Part shown: piece after piece, positions 9,357-21,699 of the stretch | Layout of the letters: each line of letters starts with the position of its first letter | How positions within the stretch are numbered: position 1 is the stretch's first letter | From: Platanthera guangdongensis | Lineage: Eukaryota; Streptophyta; Magnoliopsida; Asparagales; Orchidaceae | Length of the DNA: 64,000 bases | Direction of reading: 5' to 3' | Assembly: GCA_039583875.1 (NCBI GenBank) | Contig: CM077165.1 | Coordinates: 61,864,757-61,928,756 of the forward strand | Notes under the pieces: model-generated | The model's database searches: none | What the model saw: only the letters and a program-made list of their open reading frames with translations | Told to the model about the DNA's origin: nothing | Position numbers and translations under genes: made by a program

Positions 9357-11560
9357 CGCCCCGAAACTCAAAGGAGCAAAGGGGGACGTTTTGGGCCAGT
9401 TTGGGTTCTGGCAGCAGGCACACGGCCTGGGACACGGGCGTGTCCCAGGGCGTGTCAAGCCGGTGTCGACACTCAGTCGGGAAGTCGACACTTTGGTTTC
9501 AATGAAGTGTCGAGACAGGGCACACGTCCTGCGACACGGGCGTGTCGCAGGGCGTGTCGATCCGTGTCGACACTCGTCCTGGGAATTCGACACTTTGGTC
9601 TCGACATTGTGTCGAGACAAGGCACGCGGCCTAGGATACGGGCGTGTCCAAGGCCGTGTCAGTAGGTCGACGATCTTCGCTCGACGAAGTGTCGAGTGTC
9701 GAGACCGTGTACACGGCCTGGGGTCCAGGCGTGTTGAGGTGACACGGGCAAGGACACGGGCGTGTCCTAGAACCCGTGCATTACTCGGGTTGTTTTCGGC
9801 GAAAAATGATATGGGTACACGGCCGGCCACACAGCCATGTCACATGGAACACGGGCGTGTCAGCTCGAACACGGGCATGTTCGATACCCATGTGAGGTTC
9901 CAGGCGAGCCGATTTTGACGGTGAATGAGGCACACAGCCCTGGACACGGGCGTGTGCCAGGCCGTGTTCGGTCCAGATTGGGCATTTCAGTCCCGAATCA
10001 AAGCCGTTCATTTCCTTATTTTGAGATCCAACGGCTGGGGGTTGTTCCTGAAGGGATATACCCGGGATTGGACTTAGAAACCCTCACTTTTCTTAAGTGT
10101 TATCTTTCTAAAACCTTAGAGAGAGAGGAGTGCCAAGGGAGGAAGAAGGAGATAGATCCCGCCATTGGAGGAGCTTCGAAGCTCTGAATCGCGAGCCGAC
10201 TCCGGATCCACGGAGGCAAAGCTAGTGCGGTGCTTTTCATCCGATTACTTTTCAATGGCGCCAAAAAGGAACGCTAGGGTAACAATCCTCATCTTGAGCA
10301 TGAGTAGCTCTCTTTCTTTGCATAGGAAGCCCTCTCTCGCGAGTTTGCGGAGAGTTGGAGGCGTTCCTTCGGGTAGATATGTGAAGTCCCCGTTGTTTAG
10401 AGTCCGTAAGCGAGAACGGACATAGGCATGATGTGTGAAGCCTACCCGGACATGTTGGTCTGGATCGGTGATGTTGCATTGCATAATGCCGGAGAAGACT
10501 CTGTGCTATTGGTTGTTTTTCGGGTTTTCTACGCGGTAGATTGCAGCAGGGAGCCTTGGGGACTAACCCAAAGGTGCACCCGGAAAACTGGACGGATACG
10601 AGATCTTGCCAACTTGGTGGCCTGAGAGTCAACTTGAACATAACCGGGTTATGTGAATTGTGATGGAAACGGGACTCGGTGGAAGTTTGACCCGCGCAAA
10701 TGGCTTAAATTGTCGTTGCGATGTGTGCACGGGTTAGATGGAACCATACCCGCTCTATGTCGTTCGGTTAAAGAGACCTAAAAGCACGTGGCACTTTCCG
10801 TTGGCATAGATTAGGGTCTTCGGCGGTCAATGGCTTAAATTGTCGTGACCCAGGCCAGGAAGACAAATTGCTCATAGGTTTGGCCGTCTAAGTGGCGGTG
10901 GTGAGTCCGGAATGTCGATGGCTTAAATTGACGTGACATCGACCGGTTCACCGAGAATGTGCCCTGAGAGCACGGGGCGTGTGGCCGTGCGAGCTAACGT
11001 CTGTGATGAAATGGCTATATTTATATATTGCTCGCTTATGCTAATGAAATGCAGGTAAGGAGCATCGCCGCCCCGAGTTGGGGGCGGGATCGTTATAATT
11101 TGGTCAGCATTGCTGACCGTTGCCTTGTTTTGCCACCGTGCGGTGGTTTGTTGCTTGCAGATGCAGCTGGACCAAGCGGTCAATAGCGGGCTAAAGCCCG
11201 AATGCGAAGCCGGCCCTTGAAGGCCTAATTGGAAGTATTTACTGCTTTATTCATGTGTGACCGGCCTGCGTGCCGTGGTTTGTAAAACATGTAATTTGAA
11301 GTGAAACATTTTGTAAGGCCTTAAGGCTTATTTTGTGTATTTTGTATAACATTCCTATTTTGTATTAGTGGACATTCATGCTTTAATGCTGGGTTCTTTG
11401 TTACAACTTTTATAAAATGCTTCCGCTAGAATGCTCTGTTTAGGACGTTGATTGGTTGGATGGTTTCCATAAGTAACCACCCGGTCTGTCTGTAGTATAT
11501 GGCGTCGGGCCCCGGCCGGACCTACTGCTATATGATATGCGACGGATAGGGTGTGTTACA
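9352..11560 (+). repeat. A1 3' LTR
   Basis: This 2209-base copy is colinear with 2256-4464, with scattered substitutions. The palindrome array is at 9415-9973 and the hairpin block at about 11069-11202. It is followed directly by the TAACG duplication. Confidence 0.93.
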
Positions 11561-11565
11561 TAACG

Positions 11566-12393
11566 TAGTAGGGAAAGCCCTGGACCATCAGATCTCACTA
11601 GAAGGAAATGAACGGCCATGATCCGAACTTAAAACAAAAACACATGTGCCGAACACGGCTTGCGACACGCCCGTGTCCAAGGCCGTGTGCCTCAATCAAC
11701 GTTGAAACCATCGCACCAAGAAAAGGACACGGTCTCTAAACACACCTGTGTCACATCTGACACGCCCGTGTCATGCATCACACGGCCGTGTCACGCATCA
11801 TACGCCCGTGTGCCTGGGCGGGTTCCTCCATCGACACAGGACCAAACACAACCCGAGGAGAACATGGGTATGCGACACGCCAGTGTCACATTTTGACACG
11901 CCCGTGTCCAACACAAACTCGCCAGGGCTCCAGGCCGTATCTATCCTCTCACACGGCCCGACCAACAACCCGAGCAGGACACGGCCTGGGACACTCCGTG
12001 TCTCAGGCCGTGTTCGAAGTCTCGACGATCGTCGACTACCTTTTTCTTGACTTCACGGAAAATTCGTCGAACACGCGCATGACACGGCCTTGGACAAGCC
12101 CGTGTCCCAGGCCTTGTACCAAGTCTCGACACTCCATCGAGCGAAAATCGTCGACTTCTCGGGCTCTCGACGAACCCGGGCACGATACGGCCATGGACAT
12201 GCCCGTGTCCTAGGCCATGTTCAATGTCTCGACACTTCGTCGAGACCAAAACATCGACCCCACGAGTTCTTCGTAAAACCCGAGTAGGACACGGTTAGGG
12301 ACACGCCTGTGTCCTTAGCCGTGTGACCCTCACCAAGACCCAAACTTGGCTCTGAACGCTGTCCGTCCCTCTTTCAAATTTTGGGGCGTTACA
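11566..12393 (-). mobile_element. Antisense A'-type LTR, right (5') part
   Basis: It continues the LTR begun at 953. On the minus strand it starts TGTAACGCCCCAAAA, like family A. It has its own array of ACACGCCCGTGT-type palindromes and TCGACGATCGTCGA motifs (11653-12325). The array has the same units as A but in a different arrangement. The flanking AGCAT (12394-12398) would be its target duplication; the partner is not visible. Confidence 0.75.
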
Positions 12394-13107
12394 AGCATAA
12401 ACACATATATGTCCAAAATTTCATGACATGTGGAATTAGGGTTTAGTTTGGGCACTCATTTTAAAATATACCCTAGCCTAGGACCAGTCTTAGTAGAATG
12501 GACTTACATAGAGCTTCTTTGCTCCAAATATCGTGTTTAGGGTGTCAAATTAATGGTAAGACCTAGATCTACCTTTTTCATTGTGAGCATCATTTCTGAA
12601 AATGAATCTAAGAGGACTAAATATTGTATATGAGTTGACTATATAAACTAGGGCAAAAAATACATTTTAAATTATTTCATAAAAATCAAGTGCATCAGGT
12701 CATCTTCTCCAATGAGCCAATGGTCCAGATTGCCCCTACCTGGACCAGATAGATCTTACATTTCCCGACCTTCTGTCCACCGCCACCAACGGCGATTGTC
12801 GCCACCACCTCCATCGAGGTGGCGGTTAGCGTTTCCCGGCGATGTGGTCGCCGGAGGTGGCTCCTTCAGCGAACACGAGTAAGAACAAATGCTCGATTTC
12901 TCCCTTACACATTGCATCGGGCTCATTTGAGCCCGATATCTCTCCTAAAAGAGATAGACAGCTAGCAGAGATGGAGTGGAGGAGAAAAGGACTCTTAGAC
13001 GAGATTGACGATGGGTTTGGTGGTGGTGCGCCATGGCCGACCTTTGCTCCGGCGAGCTAGCTCGTTTGCTGATTTCTCCGGCTAATCCTCTGCCCAGCTG
13101 TCGGTTT
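12394..13107. other. Older flanking DNA left of element D, no confident gene
   Basis: 12400-12720 is AT-rich and shows nothing recognisable. 12775-13070 is GC-rich with several perfect inverted repeats (12805-12822, 12917-12936, 12938-12955, 13053-13064). A 72-codon plus-strand frame (12842-13060) crosses it without any recognised domain; it is too weak to call as a gene. GGTTT at 13103-13107 is the target duplication of D. Confidence 0.5.
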
Positions 13108-15106
13108 TGAAAGTGAGAGTTAGGTCTACAATACTCTAGAGGGGGGTGAATAGAGTATATTTAAAATTTATTAGATCCCAATAAAGTTGTTGTTACAGCT
13201 TTTGCTGTAAACTGAAAATGTGCACTAAGTAAGGAACTGGAAAACAGACACTAATAAACCTAATCACAGCCACACAGCAAGAACAAAAAGAAAAAGATAG
13301 GCTACCAGACGACACAAGACATTTATAGTGGTTCCCCAAATCTGGGTAGTCCACTCTTCTACCACCCTGGTGGAATCCACTCAGGTTTTTGATCAGGTGC
13401 CGAACACCAATGGGTTTTGATCAGGTCCCCAAAAACCAACTCAAGTCTTTTGGTCAGGAGACTTGCAACCAGGAATCACTTTTGAAGGGAGATGACAACC
13501 CTTTATACATGAGGGGGTGAGAGAGTGATTTTGTCTTCTCTTTCTCAATAAACTGAGAAGACTTATGTGGATTGATGTTTAGCAAAAGCTCCCCCTGAAT
13601 TATTGAATGGCTCAGGAAGATTTGGAAGCTTTGCTGTACGGTGATAGGTATTCAATCAGAGTTCTTGACAAGCAGTGATGCAAGAGCTTCTTGACTGATT
13701 TGATATTTGTTGCCTTTGGAAGTCCTGGAGAGAATATGGAAGAAGAAGACTCTTGATATTGTATGATTGTTCTTCTTCTTCTGAATGAAGATCACTGTTT
13801 GTCACTATAAGCTTCAGTATGATTTCTGTGTAAAGCTTTTCTGCTTCTGTGTGAATTCTTGCAGTCAGTCTGTATGTCTCTGTTTTTCTCACAGAGTATG
13901 TTTTTCTTACTGACTATTATCGATCTTGTATTCATCTCTCTCTTTTCAAAAATTTGAATCCTCTGTAATTAATACTGACGCCTTGAGAATAATTATCATT
14001 GAATCATTTCCTCAATTGTCCCGTGGAAAGTCGGCAAGTAATATTCTTGAAGAAGAACGTAATCAATGCTCCTTCTAACGGATACATTCAGAAAATGTAG
14101 AGCATTAATTACTCAGGAATTTTCGCATTAGAATGGGGACAGAAGGCCGGAAATGGCTAAGTCTGGAATCGTCGAACAGTTGGCAGAATTCGTCGAACTA
14201 AATTACCAATTCGTCGAGCTGAGATATTGAATTCGTCGACCAGACGGCTTCTTGTTCGTCGAGTTGAGTTCCAAGAACGTCGATCTGATAATAGAGCTGC
14301 ATGCTTCAGAGCCTTTGCCTTTTCTGTTTGAAGTTCGTCGAGCTGAGTTTTTAACTTCATCGACTGGAGTTCAGCAACCATTCCGGACTTAGTCGAGTAT
14401 TTTGTGTTGATTGATATTCTGTGTCGACATGAATCTTCTGGTGTTGACACAGTTGGGTGTCGACTGATAGTCTTGGTGTCGACACAAGTCTTCTGGTGTC
14501 GACATAAGTTGGTGTCGACACATGCTTTCTGGTGTCGATATAAGTTTTCTGGTGTCGACATAAGTTTTCTGGTGTCGACATAAGTTGGTGTCGACACATG
14601 CCCTAAGTGTCGACACAAATCTTCTGATTCCAGAATTCCTCTAGTAGAGTACTGAGTTCGTCGACCTGAGAAGTTGACTTTGTCAACCTGAGAATTTGTG
14701 AACTTGAGATCCAAGTTCGTCGAGCTCAGAATCTTGTTCGTCGACCAAAGTCTAAGGTTGGACTTAAAATAATCTGGAGTTATCCTGACTTTAGTTTGTT
14801 GAAGTATCCAAGTTTTCGTCGACCAGAGAATGAAGATCGTCGAGCTCAGCTCTGAGAAATATCTAAAGTTCGTCGAGCTAAGAACGTCTTTCGTCGACCT
14901 GAGTTCGACGAACGTCGAACTCATTTTACTTAGTCTTTAAATCTTCTAAGTATTGAGTCTCTGATAGTCTTGTTGATAGCTGGTCCATCTGATATTGACT
15001 CTAAGGACTTGGCCTAGACTCTAGGACAAAACTATGACCCTGGCTATACATGTTGGGTCACATCCTAAGTTAGTTAACCTAGCCCAAATCAACTAGGGAT
15101 CCAACA
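13108..15106 (-). repeat. D 3' LTR (left copy)
   Basis: It is 1999 bases long and matches the right copy, which totals 2004 bases without B. On the minus strand the U3 part carries TTCGTCGA-type palindromes (14166-14912) with a central run of GTGTCGACA units (14428-14610). A TATAAAG motif (13501-13507, minus) is the likely promoter remnant. Confidence 0.93.
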
Positions 15107-15120
15107 ATCTCCCCCTATTT
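15107..15120 (-). other. D polypurine tract
   Basis: On the minus strand it reads AAATAGGGGGAGAT, directly before the 3' LTR. The same tract precedes B's 3' LTR (38019-38032), which supports the kinship of D and B. Confidence 0.85.
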
Positions 15121-15299
15121 GGGTGAGGTCACTAATAGACTCAAAACAAAAACACAATAATAAACAAAGCAAGAAAAAGTATATCTGGCAGAGATTTACT
15201 AATACATGCAGCAGATATATATATACATGAGCTTTGTTTTAAACAGACAGGTCAGTTTTAAAACTAATGCAGAGAAAAGAAATTGAAGCACTGTAAAGA

Positions 15300-18117
15300 T
15301 TATTTCTTCTGCTTATATGTGGGCTTGTCTTCTTTTGTCTTTTCTCCTGGCTTTGTAAAGATAATTTCTCTATTTGGATTCAAAGCCTGTGCATGTGTCA
15401 TTGTCAGGTCAGCTGCCCCAATAATCTTCAGGGATGTAGTTCTAGGGACAACTGCTTCAGGATGTAGCTTCATGTAATCATAAACATTGAACAATTTATT
15501 TGCTTTATCAAATTTTTTGAGTTCTTCCTTCCTGTATTTGGACATAGTGGAATATCCTGATATATCTTTGCCTTCAGCTTTTTCTTTATTAATCAAAGAA
15601 AGACCAACAAGTTCCTGGAACCTGGTCATTTTAGCAATGTTTGCTGTTTCAGGATCCTCAAAAGGAACAGGAGGTGAATCTGGCCTATTGGGACTATCAG
15701 CTTTCTGTTCTGCAGAGATACTTTATTATTGCTGCTGATGGTGCTGTTATTGATGTTGCTGCTGTTGATTTCTTGAAGAGTGATGTCTTTGCTGACTGCT
15801 TCCAGAAGGTCTCCCTTGGTGTCTCTGATAGGTTTGAATAGGGTCAGACCTCTGAGAGCTAGAGCCAGTGGCACCAGCTGATGGAAGAGGTGGAGGTGGT
15901 GGATCTTTTCTATATCTCTGAACTAGAGGAGGAGAGTATTTTATACTTCTTTTCTTCTCCTTTTGCTGATTTTTTAACAACCATATCCATGCTGGCATTC
16001 CTTTGTAAGGGGTAATATTTTGGAGAATATAGAATGGAGTGTCATTCTTTGGGTTTGGCTTAGCAGCAGGAGGAGGAGGGGCTTTCCTTTTCTTTGAGAA
16101 CATTTTCTTCTTCTTCTTAGCAGCTTCTTCATCTGAATCTTCTTCATCATCATCTTCATCATCATCACTGGCAGAACCCTGAGGGTTATCATATAGAGCA
16201 TCCAATGCTTTCCAGTCTTTATCATAAGTAGCAGTCTTTTCTGTAGCATGAGCAGAAGTTTCAAAGGTTGGAGTTTCAGCATGAGTTGAAGAAGAGACTA
16301 TACAAGAGTCAGAAGTAACTGGGACAGAGCTTTCAGCTGCTGCCTTATTTTCATCTTCAATGTCAGCCAAGATCAATTCATCTAGATCTGGCATAGGGGA
16401 GTCATCCATCACAAAGATTGGTGCTGAGATAGCTTCTGGAGGGGATGGAATGACTGCAGAGGTTGGTGCAGATGCTGGAATTACAAAGCTGTCACATAGT
16501 TACTTAGCAACTGCTGGACTGACAGGAGATGTATAAGTCACAATAGCCAAATATGGCTTAGTGAATTTTGCTGGAAGAGGATGCATATATACAGTATCAA
16601 AAGTTTTCAACAATTCTTGTAAGTTAACAGTGGGATTTAGGATAAAATCACCAACAGTCTCATCAATGTCCATGTCAGTATCAATAAACTCACTCAAATC
16701 TTTATATATACAGTCTGTATCTGCTGGTGCTGAAGCTGAAGACTCTGAAGCTGTAGCTGCTGCTTCATCATCAGGCATCTCCCCCTGCCTGGTTTCAGTG
16801 GGGACTGAGGCCAGGCCCCTGAATGAGGAGGGGGCAATAGTGAGAGTAGATATTTGGGCAGATAAAGAGGTAATGGTAGTAGCAATAGGTGTAATGGCCT
16901 CTGCTATAAGTGATTTAGGAAGGGGAGTGATGATGGTGATGATAGAGGATATGATAGAGGGGTCCAATGAGATAGTGGTAGATGGTGTTGCAGTTGGTGT
17001 GGAAGAGGTGTCAACTATTGATGGAATAGAGGGTGGAACATCAGGTATGTGAAGGTTCGATGTTGATGGGGATGGAAGGATGGCATCTTGCATCATGGTC
17101 TCTGATGGTAGGATGTAAGATGGTATGGAAGAGAGATGTGGGGGAAGTGGAGACTGTAGTGGTGTAGAAATGTATGTGTCATGAGGGGATTCAGGAGGTG
17201 TGGGCGATTGATTTTCCTGAAGGGATGAAGAGGGAATATCAGTGATGGTGATTGGTAAAGATGGGGTGATTGGGGATTGTGTTGTTGTTGGAAGGGGACT
17301 GGAAGAGAAGATGTGGAAGGAATGTTCTCTGCAGCAGGGTGGGGAGTGGCCTTAATAGCCCTTGTGACTTCAGAAGGTGTGGTGGAAGAGGTTGAAGCCT
17401 TAGAGGGCTTAGTTATGGTCCTCTCCCACCTGCCAAATAAGGCACATGTAAGCCTTTTACTGGTATTTATGAAGATGGTCTGGGAGACCAGTGAGTCTGC
17501 AGCCTTTTCCTGTAGAAATATTCCTAGTATTCTTCCAAAACAAACTTCCTTCTTTGTGTTCTTCTTCTTAATCAGATCAAACAAAAACTGTGCCCAATTT
17601 ATTGGTTTCTTGTTTATAATGGCACACATAGCCAGAAACTGTAGTTTTGTGATATAATCATGGGCAGCATGTTTCCCCAGTAATACTTTGCTAAATAAGT
17701 CTGCTAAAAACTTATAGGGCGCAGACAAGTGTTTCTTCAACAGTTTGTTAGGGTTTTCTCCAGTATAACCCATGAGGCTTAGCATCATATCCGATTCCTT
17801 TGCTTCAATCTCGAGGACCTCTTCTCCATTTCTTAATCCAAAGATTTAAGTTAAGATAGCAGTGTTAAAGAGACTGAGTTACCCGCGATGGTGCCCGTCA
17901 TGATGTTCTCTTCTGTGTACGACAGTGTGTATACCCATTCCCTGATTTCCATGTTGTGTAGTTTGACCCTTCTCTTCGTCAGGGTTTTTAGTTCATGTTC
18001 TTCAAGAAGTTCCAGGATATAAAGAAAGATTGGATCGGAATGCTGAAACGAATCAAAATCCACATCAAATCCTGTATCAAACTTCATTCCTGTGAGATTG
18101 CTTGCCAGAGTCGCCAT
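15300..18117 (-). pseudogene. D ORF3 (envelope-like / SIRE third ORF), frameshifted
   Basis: The likely start is ATG at 18115-18117 (MATLASNLTG). The pieces 18117-17851, 17788-17093, 17096-16500, 16412-15747 and 15629-15300 lie in different frames, so there are at least four frameshifts. Motif FGRWERTITK aligns with the B ORF3 sequence around 40430, where B has a stop in place of Trp. The middle is rich in Ser, Thr and Pro, and an acidic run with a Lys-rich stretch lies near 16100-16160. I see no clear membrane segment. Proteins at this position are called envelope-like in SIRE elements, but the function is unproven. Confidence 0.75.
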
Positions 18118-18229
18118 TGAAATCACCTGCAAGAAAGACACAAAAATGGCGATCAAGTGCAAGGGAATAGAAAGCGCAGGATGGAGGTCGAAGAAAACCT
18201 AGATATAAGGTTTCCAGAATATGAATCGA

Positions 18230-18486
18230 CAAACTCTGTTCCACGAAAATAAAATTAATTCTTCGAACTGAGGTCGACGAAATAGTTTAGAGTTAAATAA
18301 TTCGTCGAGCTCATCACAAGAATTGAAGACGGTTCGTCGAACTTAGGTCGACGAATATCTTCTGAAGCAAAGTTTGTCGATCGCTGGTCGACGAAAATTG
18401 TTTCACTCACAGAGAGTTTGTCGATCTCCGTTCGACGAGTATCTCTCAAACTTTCCCTGGTTCGTCGAACTCCATTCGACGAACTC
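18230..18486. repeat. Palindrome array between D pol and D ORF3
   Basis: At least eight TTCGTCGA / GGTCGACGA / TTCGACGAA units lie just upstream (minus strand) of ORF3. They are of the same type as those in D's own LTRs. A weak TATA-like TTATATCT (18201-18208, minus) and a TTTCTTGCAG sequence lie between the array and the ATG. Confidence 0.75.
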
Positions 18487-18499
18487 TGGAAAATTCTTC

Positions 18500-21400
18500 G
18501 AATGCAGACAGAACTTAGACTAAGTCTTCTCCATTGATCATTCCCAGCTGATTTAGAAAGAAAGCATGATTTTTCGCATCCAGAGGTTTGGTGAATATAT
18601 CAGCTTTTTTGTAAATCAGTGTAGATATAGACAAGCTTAATCTTATTTTTGTCTACACACTCCCTAATGAAATGATGTCATATATCAATATGTTTTGTCC
18701 TACTATGGTAAACTGGATTTTGTGTTATGGCTATAGCACTAGTATTATCACAAAATAGGGTTGAATTATTTAAGTTGAACCCATAATCTAGAAGCTGATT
18801 CTATATCCAGAGCATCTGTGAACAACAGCTGCCTGCTGCAATATATTCTGCTTCAACAGTTGAAGTTTACACTTATGTTTGCTTTTTATAGAACCAGGAT
18901 ACTAATCACATACCCAGGAACTGGCAAGTTCCTGAAGTACTTTTTCTATCAACCCTGCATCCAGCAAAATCAGCATCAGAGTATCCAGTTAACTCAAACT
19001 TTGATTCAGCAGGATACCATAGGCCTAGATTAGGACAACTCTTTATATATCTTAAAATCCTTTTTAAGAAAATTAGAGGAGATTCTTTAGGGTTCACTTG
19101 GAACCTAGCACAAAGGCATGTAGCAAACATAATATCTGGTCTACTTGTTGTGAGGTATAATAGGGACCCAACAATGCCCCTATAATGTTTCTGATCTAAA
19201 AGTTTTCCAGGTATATCAAAGTCCACAACAGCATTGGTGGCCATGGGAGTTTTCTTAGCTGAGGCATCATCCATCCCAAACTTCTTTAGAAGTTCTTTAG
19301 CATATTTTGCTTGAGAGATGAAGATGCCATCAGGAAGCTGTTTCACTTGGAGACCAAGGAAATATGAAAGCTCTCCCATGCTACTCATTTCAAATTTAGA
19401 ATGCATGAGGTCAGAAAACCTCTTGCACAATTTTGAATCTATAGAGCAAAATATAATGTCATCTACATAGATTTGCACTAACAAGATTTGGTCCTTATGA
19501 TGTCTGGTGAAAAAGGGTTTTATCTACAGTTCCTCTTGTAAATTTATGCTCTAATAAGAAACTTGCTAAGGTCTCATACTAAGCTCTTGGAGCTTGCTTT
19601 AGACCATTAAGATCCTTATTTAATTTAAAAACATAAGAGGAATAAGTGGGAGAAATAAAACCTGGAGGTTGTTCTACATAAACCTCTTCTTGTAACACTC
19701 CATTTAAGAAGGCACTTTTCACATCCATTTGAAAAACTTTGAACCTTTTGAATGCTGCATAGGCAAGGAAGATCCTTATAGCTTCCAACCTTGCAACAGG
19801 TGCAAAGGTCTGATCATAGTCAATTCCTTCCTCTTGTCTATATCCTTGAGCAACAAGCCTAGCTTTGTTCCTCACAATGACTCCTTGGGCATCAAGATTA
19901 TTCCTGAAAACCCATTTGGTTCTAATAACTGGGTAGTTTTGGGGTCTTTGAACCAAATCCCACACTCTACATCTCTCAAATTAGTTTAGTTCCTCTTGCA
20001 TTGCAAGGATCCAGTGGGGATCTTGCTCAGCATCATGAATGGTTAAAGGTTCAAACTGAGAGAGAAAACAGTCATGCATCAAGTCTTGGTTGAGTTGATG
20101 CCTTCTTTGTACACCTGCTGATATGTCTTCAATTACTTGAGATCTGGGGTGATCCATAAGTATGACAAAATCAGTGGGTGGAGTTGGTTATGCAATAGCA
20201 TTTTGAATAAATTTCTCTTGTGGAATTATATTTGTTGTTGGTTGGGGCTCATGTTCTTCAGCTCATCTTCTTCACTATCTTCAATGACTTCTGGAGAGGG
20301 ATGAGTGAGAACCTCTTGGGTGAGGTTTAGTCCATCCAATGTCTCACACAAGTGGGGTACCTACAAGTTTCTACTGGTAGAAACTTCTTTATCCTTGCAG
20401 TACATGTTAGTTTCATCAAAAGAAACATGAATTGACTCTTCTACTTTTAATGTTGATTTATTAAATACCCTATAAGCCTTGCTTACTTGGGAGTATCCTA
20501 GAAAAACTCCCACTTCAGCCTCAGCTTCAAACTTTTTAATATATTTTTTGTTGTTATTATGTATATAACATGTACAACCAAAAATTTAAAATAATTTATT
20601 TTAGGTTTCTTCCCTTTGAGCAATTCATAGGGAGTCTTCTTTTTCAGTTTGTGAATTAAACTCCTATTCAGGACATAGTTTGCAGTGCTTATAGCCTCTG
20701 CCCAAAAGGTTAGTGGCATGTATGCATCAGCAAGCAATGTACCTACAGCTTCAATGAGTGTCCTATTTTTCCTTTCAGCTACCCCATTTTGTTGGGGAGT
20801 TCTAGGAGCTGAGAAGCAATGTCTGATACCTTCCTTCTCACAGAACTCATGCATAAGAAGAGACTCAAACTCTGTGTCATGATCACTTCTGATCAATGCA
20901 ACATGAGTAGAGAACTCAATCTGTATGGTCCTGAGAAAATTTGTAAGAACCTTGAATGTATCTGACTTTGTTCTCAGAAAGAATACCCAACTGAACCTGG
21001 AGAAGTCATCCACTATAACTAAAGTGTAAGATTTCCCTCCTAGGCTTTGTACAGCAATGGGTCTAAAAAGATCCAATTGTAGCAAGTACAAGATCATAGG
21101 TGAATCACTCTTATTAATTGATTTGAAACTAGTTTTAGTTTGCTTGCCTAATTGACAAGCCCTGCAGAGACCTTCCTTCTTGTAGGGAGCAGAAGGTAGA
21201 CCTCTAACAAGGTTGTGCTTAGATAACCTAGCAATGTTTTTCAGGTTTACATGTCCTAATCTTTTGTGTCATAGGTCATTCTGATTACTTGTTAAATTCA
21301 GTAAGCAGATATCAGTTGTGGCAGAAAGAAAATTTATTAAGTAAATGTTTCCTTGTCTACTTCCAATTAAAACAGTTTGGTTATTTTTATCAATGATAGA

Positions 21401-21660
21401 GCAAGTAGATGGGTTAAAGTATACTTGATAACCATCATCACATAATTGACTTATGGAGATGAGGTTTTGCTTCAGTCCACTTACATATGTCACCTTTTTG
21501 AATGTGACAGCCCCTATTCTCATTTCTCCAATTCCTTCTGACTGACCACATTTTGAGTCACCAAAGATAACTTTGGCCCCATCTTGGACTTATAGTTAAA
21601 TAGAATGTCCTTGATGATAGTCATATGATTGGAGCAGCCACTGTCCAGGTACCAAGTTTG
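18500..21660 (-). pseudogene. pol: D pol: integrase, reverse transcriptase, RNase H remnants
   Basis: The protease region near 21640 shows WYLDSGCS. The pre-integrase segment has HKRLGHVN preceded by TGA (21269-21271) where Trp is usual. Integrase (about 21270-20500) shows VDDFSRFSW, the acidic RSDHDTEF and NGVAERKNRTLIEA. Reverse transcriptase pieces are 19965-19579 ([20 protein letters not shown]) and 19484-18906 (intact YVDDI box, then RNase H start GYSDADFAG). The rest of RNase H down to about 18540 is full of stops. The pieces lie in three frames. Confidence 0.9.
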
Positions 21661-21699
21661 ATTTACCCCTGGATAATTTTTCACCTACAATACAAATAG

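Larger units (their letters stand above)
2256..11560 (+). mobile_element. A1: complete Tekay-like Ty3/gypsy chromovirus element, inactive
   Basis: Two LTRs of 2209 bases each (2256-4464, 9352-11560) flank gag, protease, reverse transcriptase, RNase H and integrase in the gypsy order. The 5-base duplication TAACG lies on both sides (2251-2255, 11561-11565). A chromodomain-like tail at the integrase C terminus and a tRNA-iMet primer site point to the Tekay/Del branch of chromoviruses. In-frame stops at 4844 in gag and at 8463, 8523 and 9069 in integrase make it non-autonomous. The equal LTR lengths and close similarity indicate a fairly recent insertion. Confidence 0.95.

Noticed and set aside
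14157..14924. 255-codon minus-strand frame in the D LTR
   Set aside because: It lies wholly inside the LTR palindrome array (VDTRK, STPE repeats), and the right LTR copy does not keep it open.
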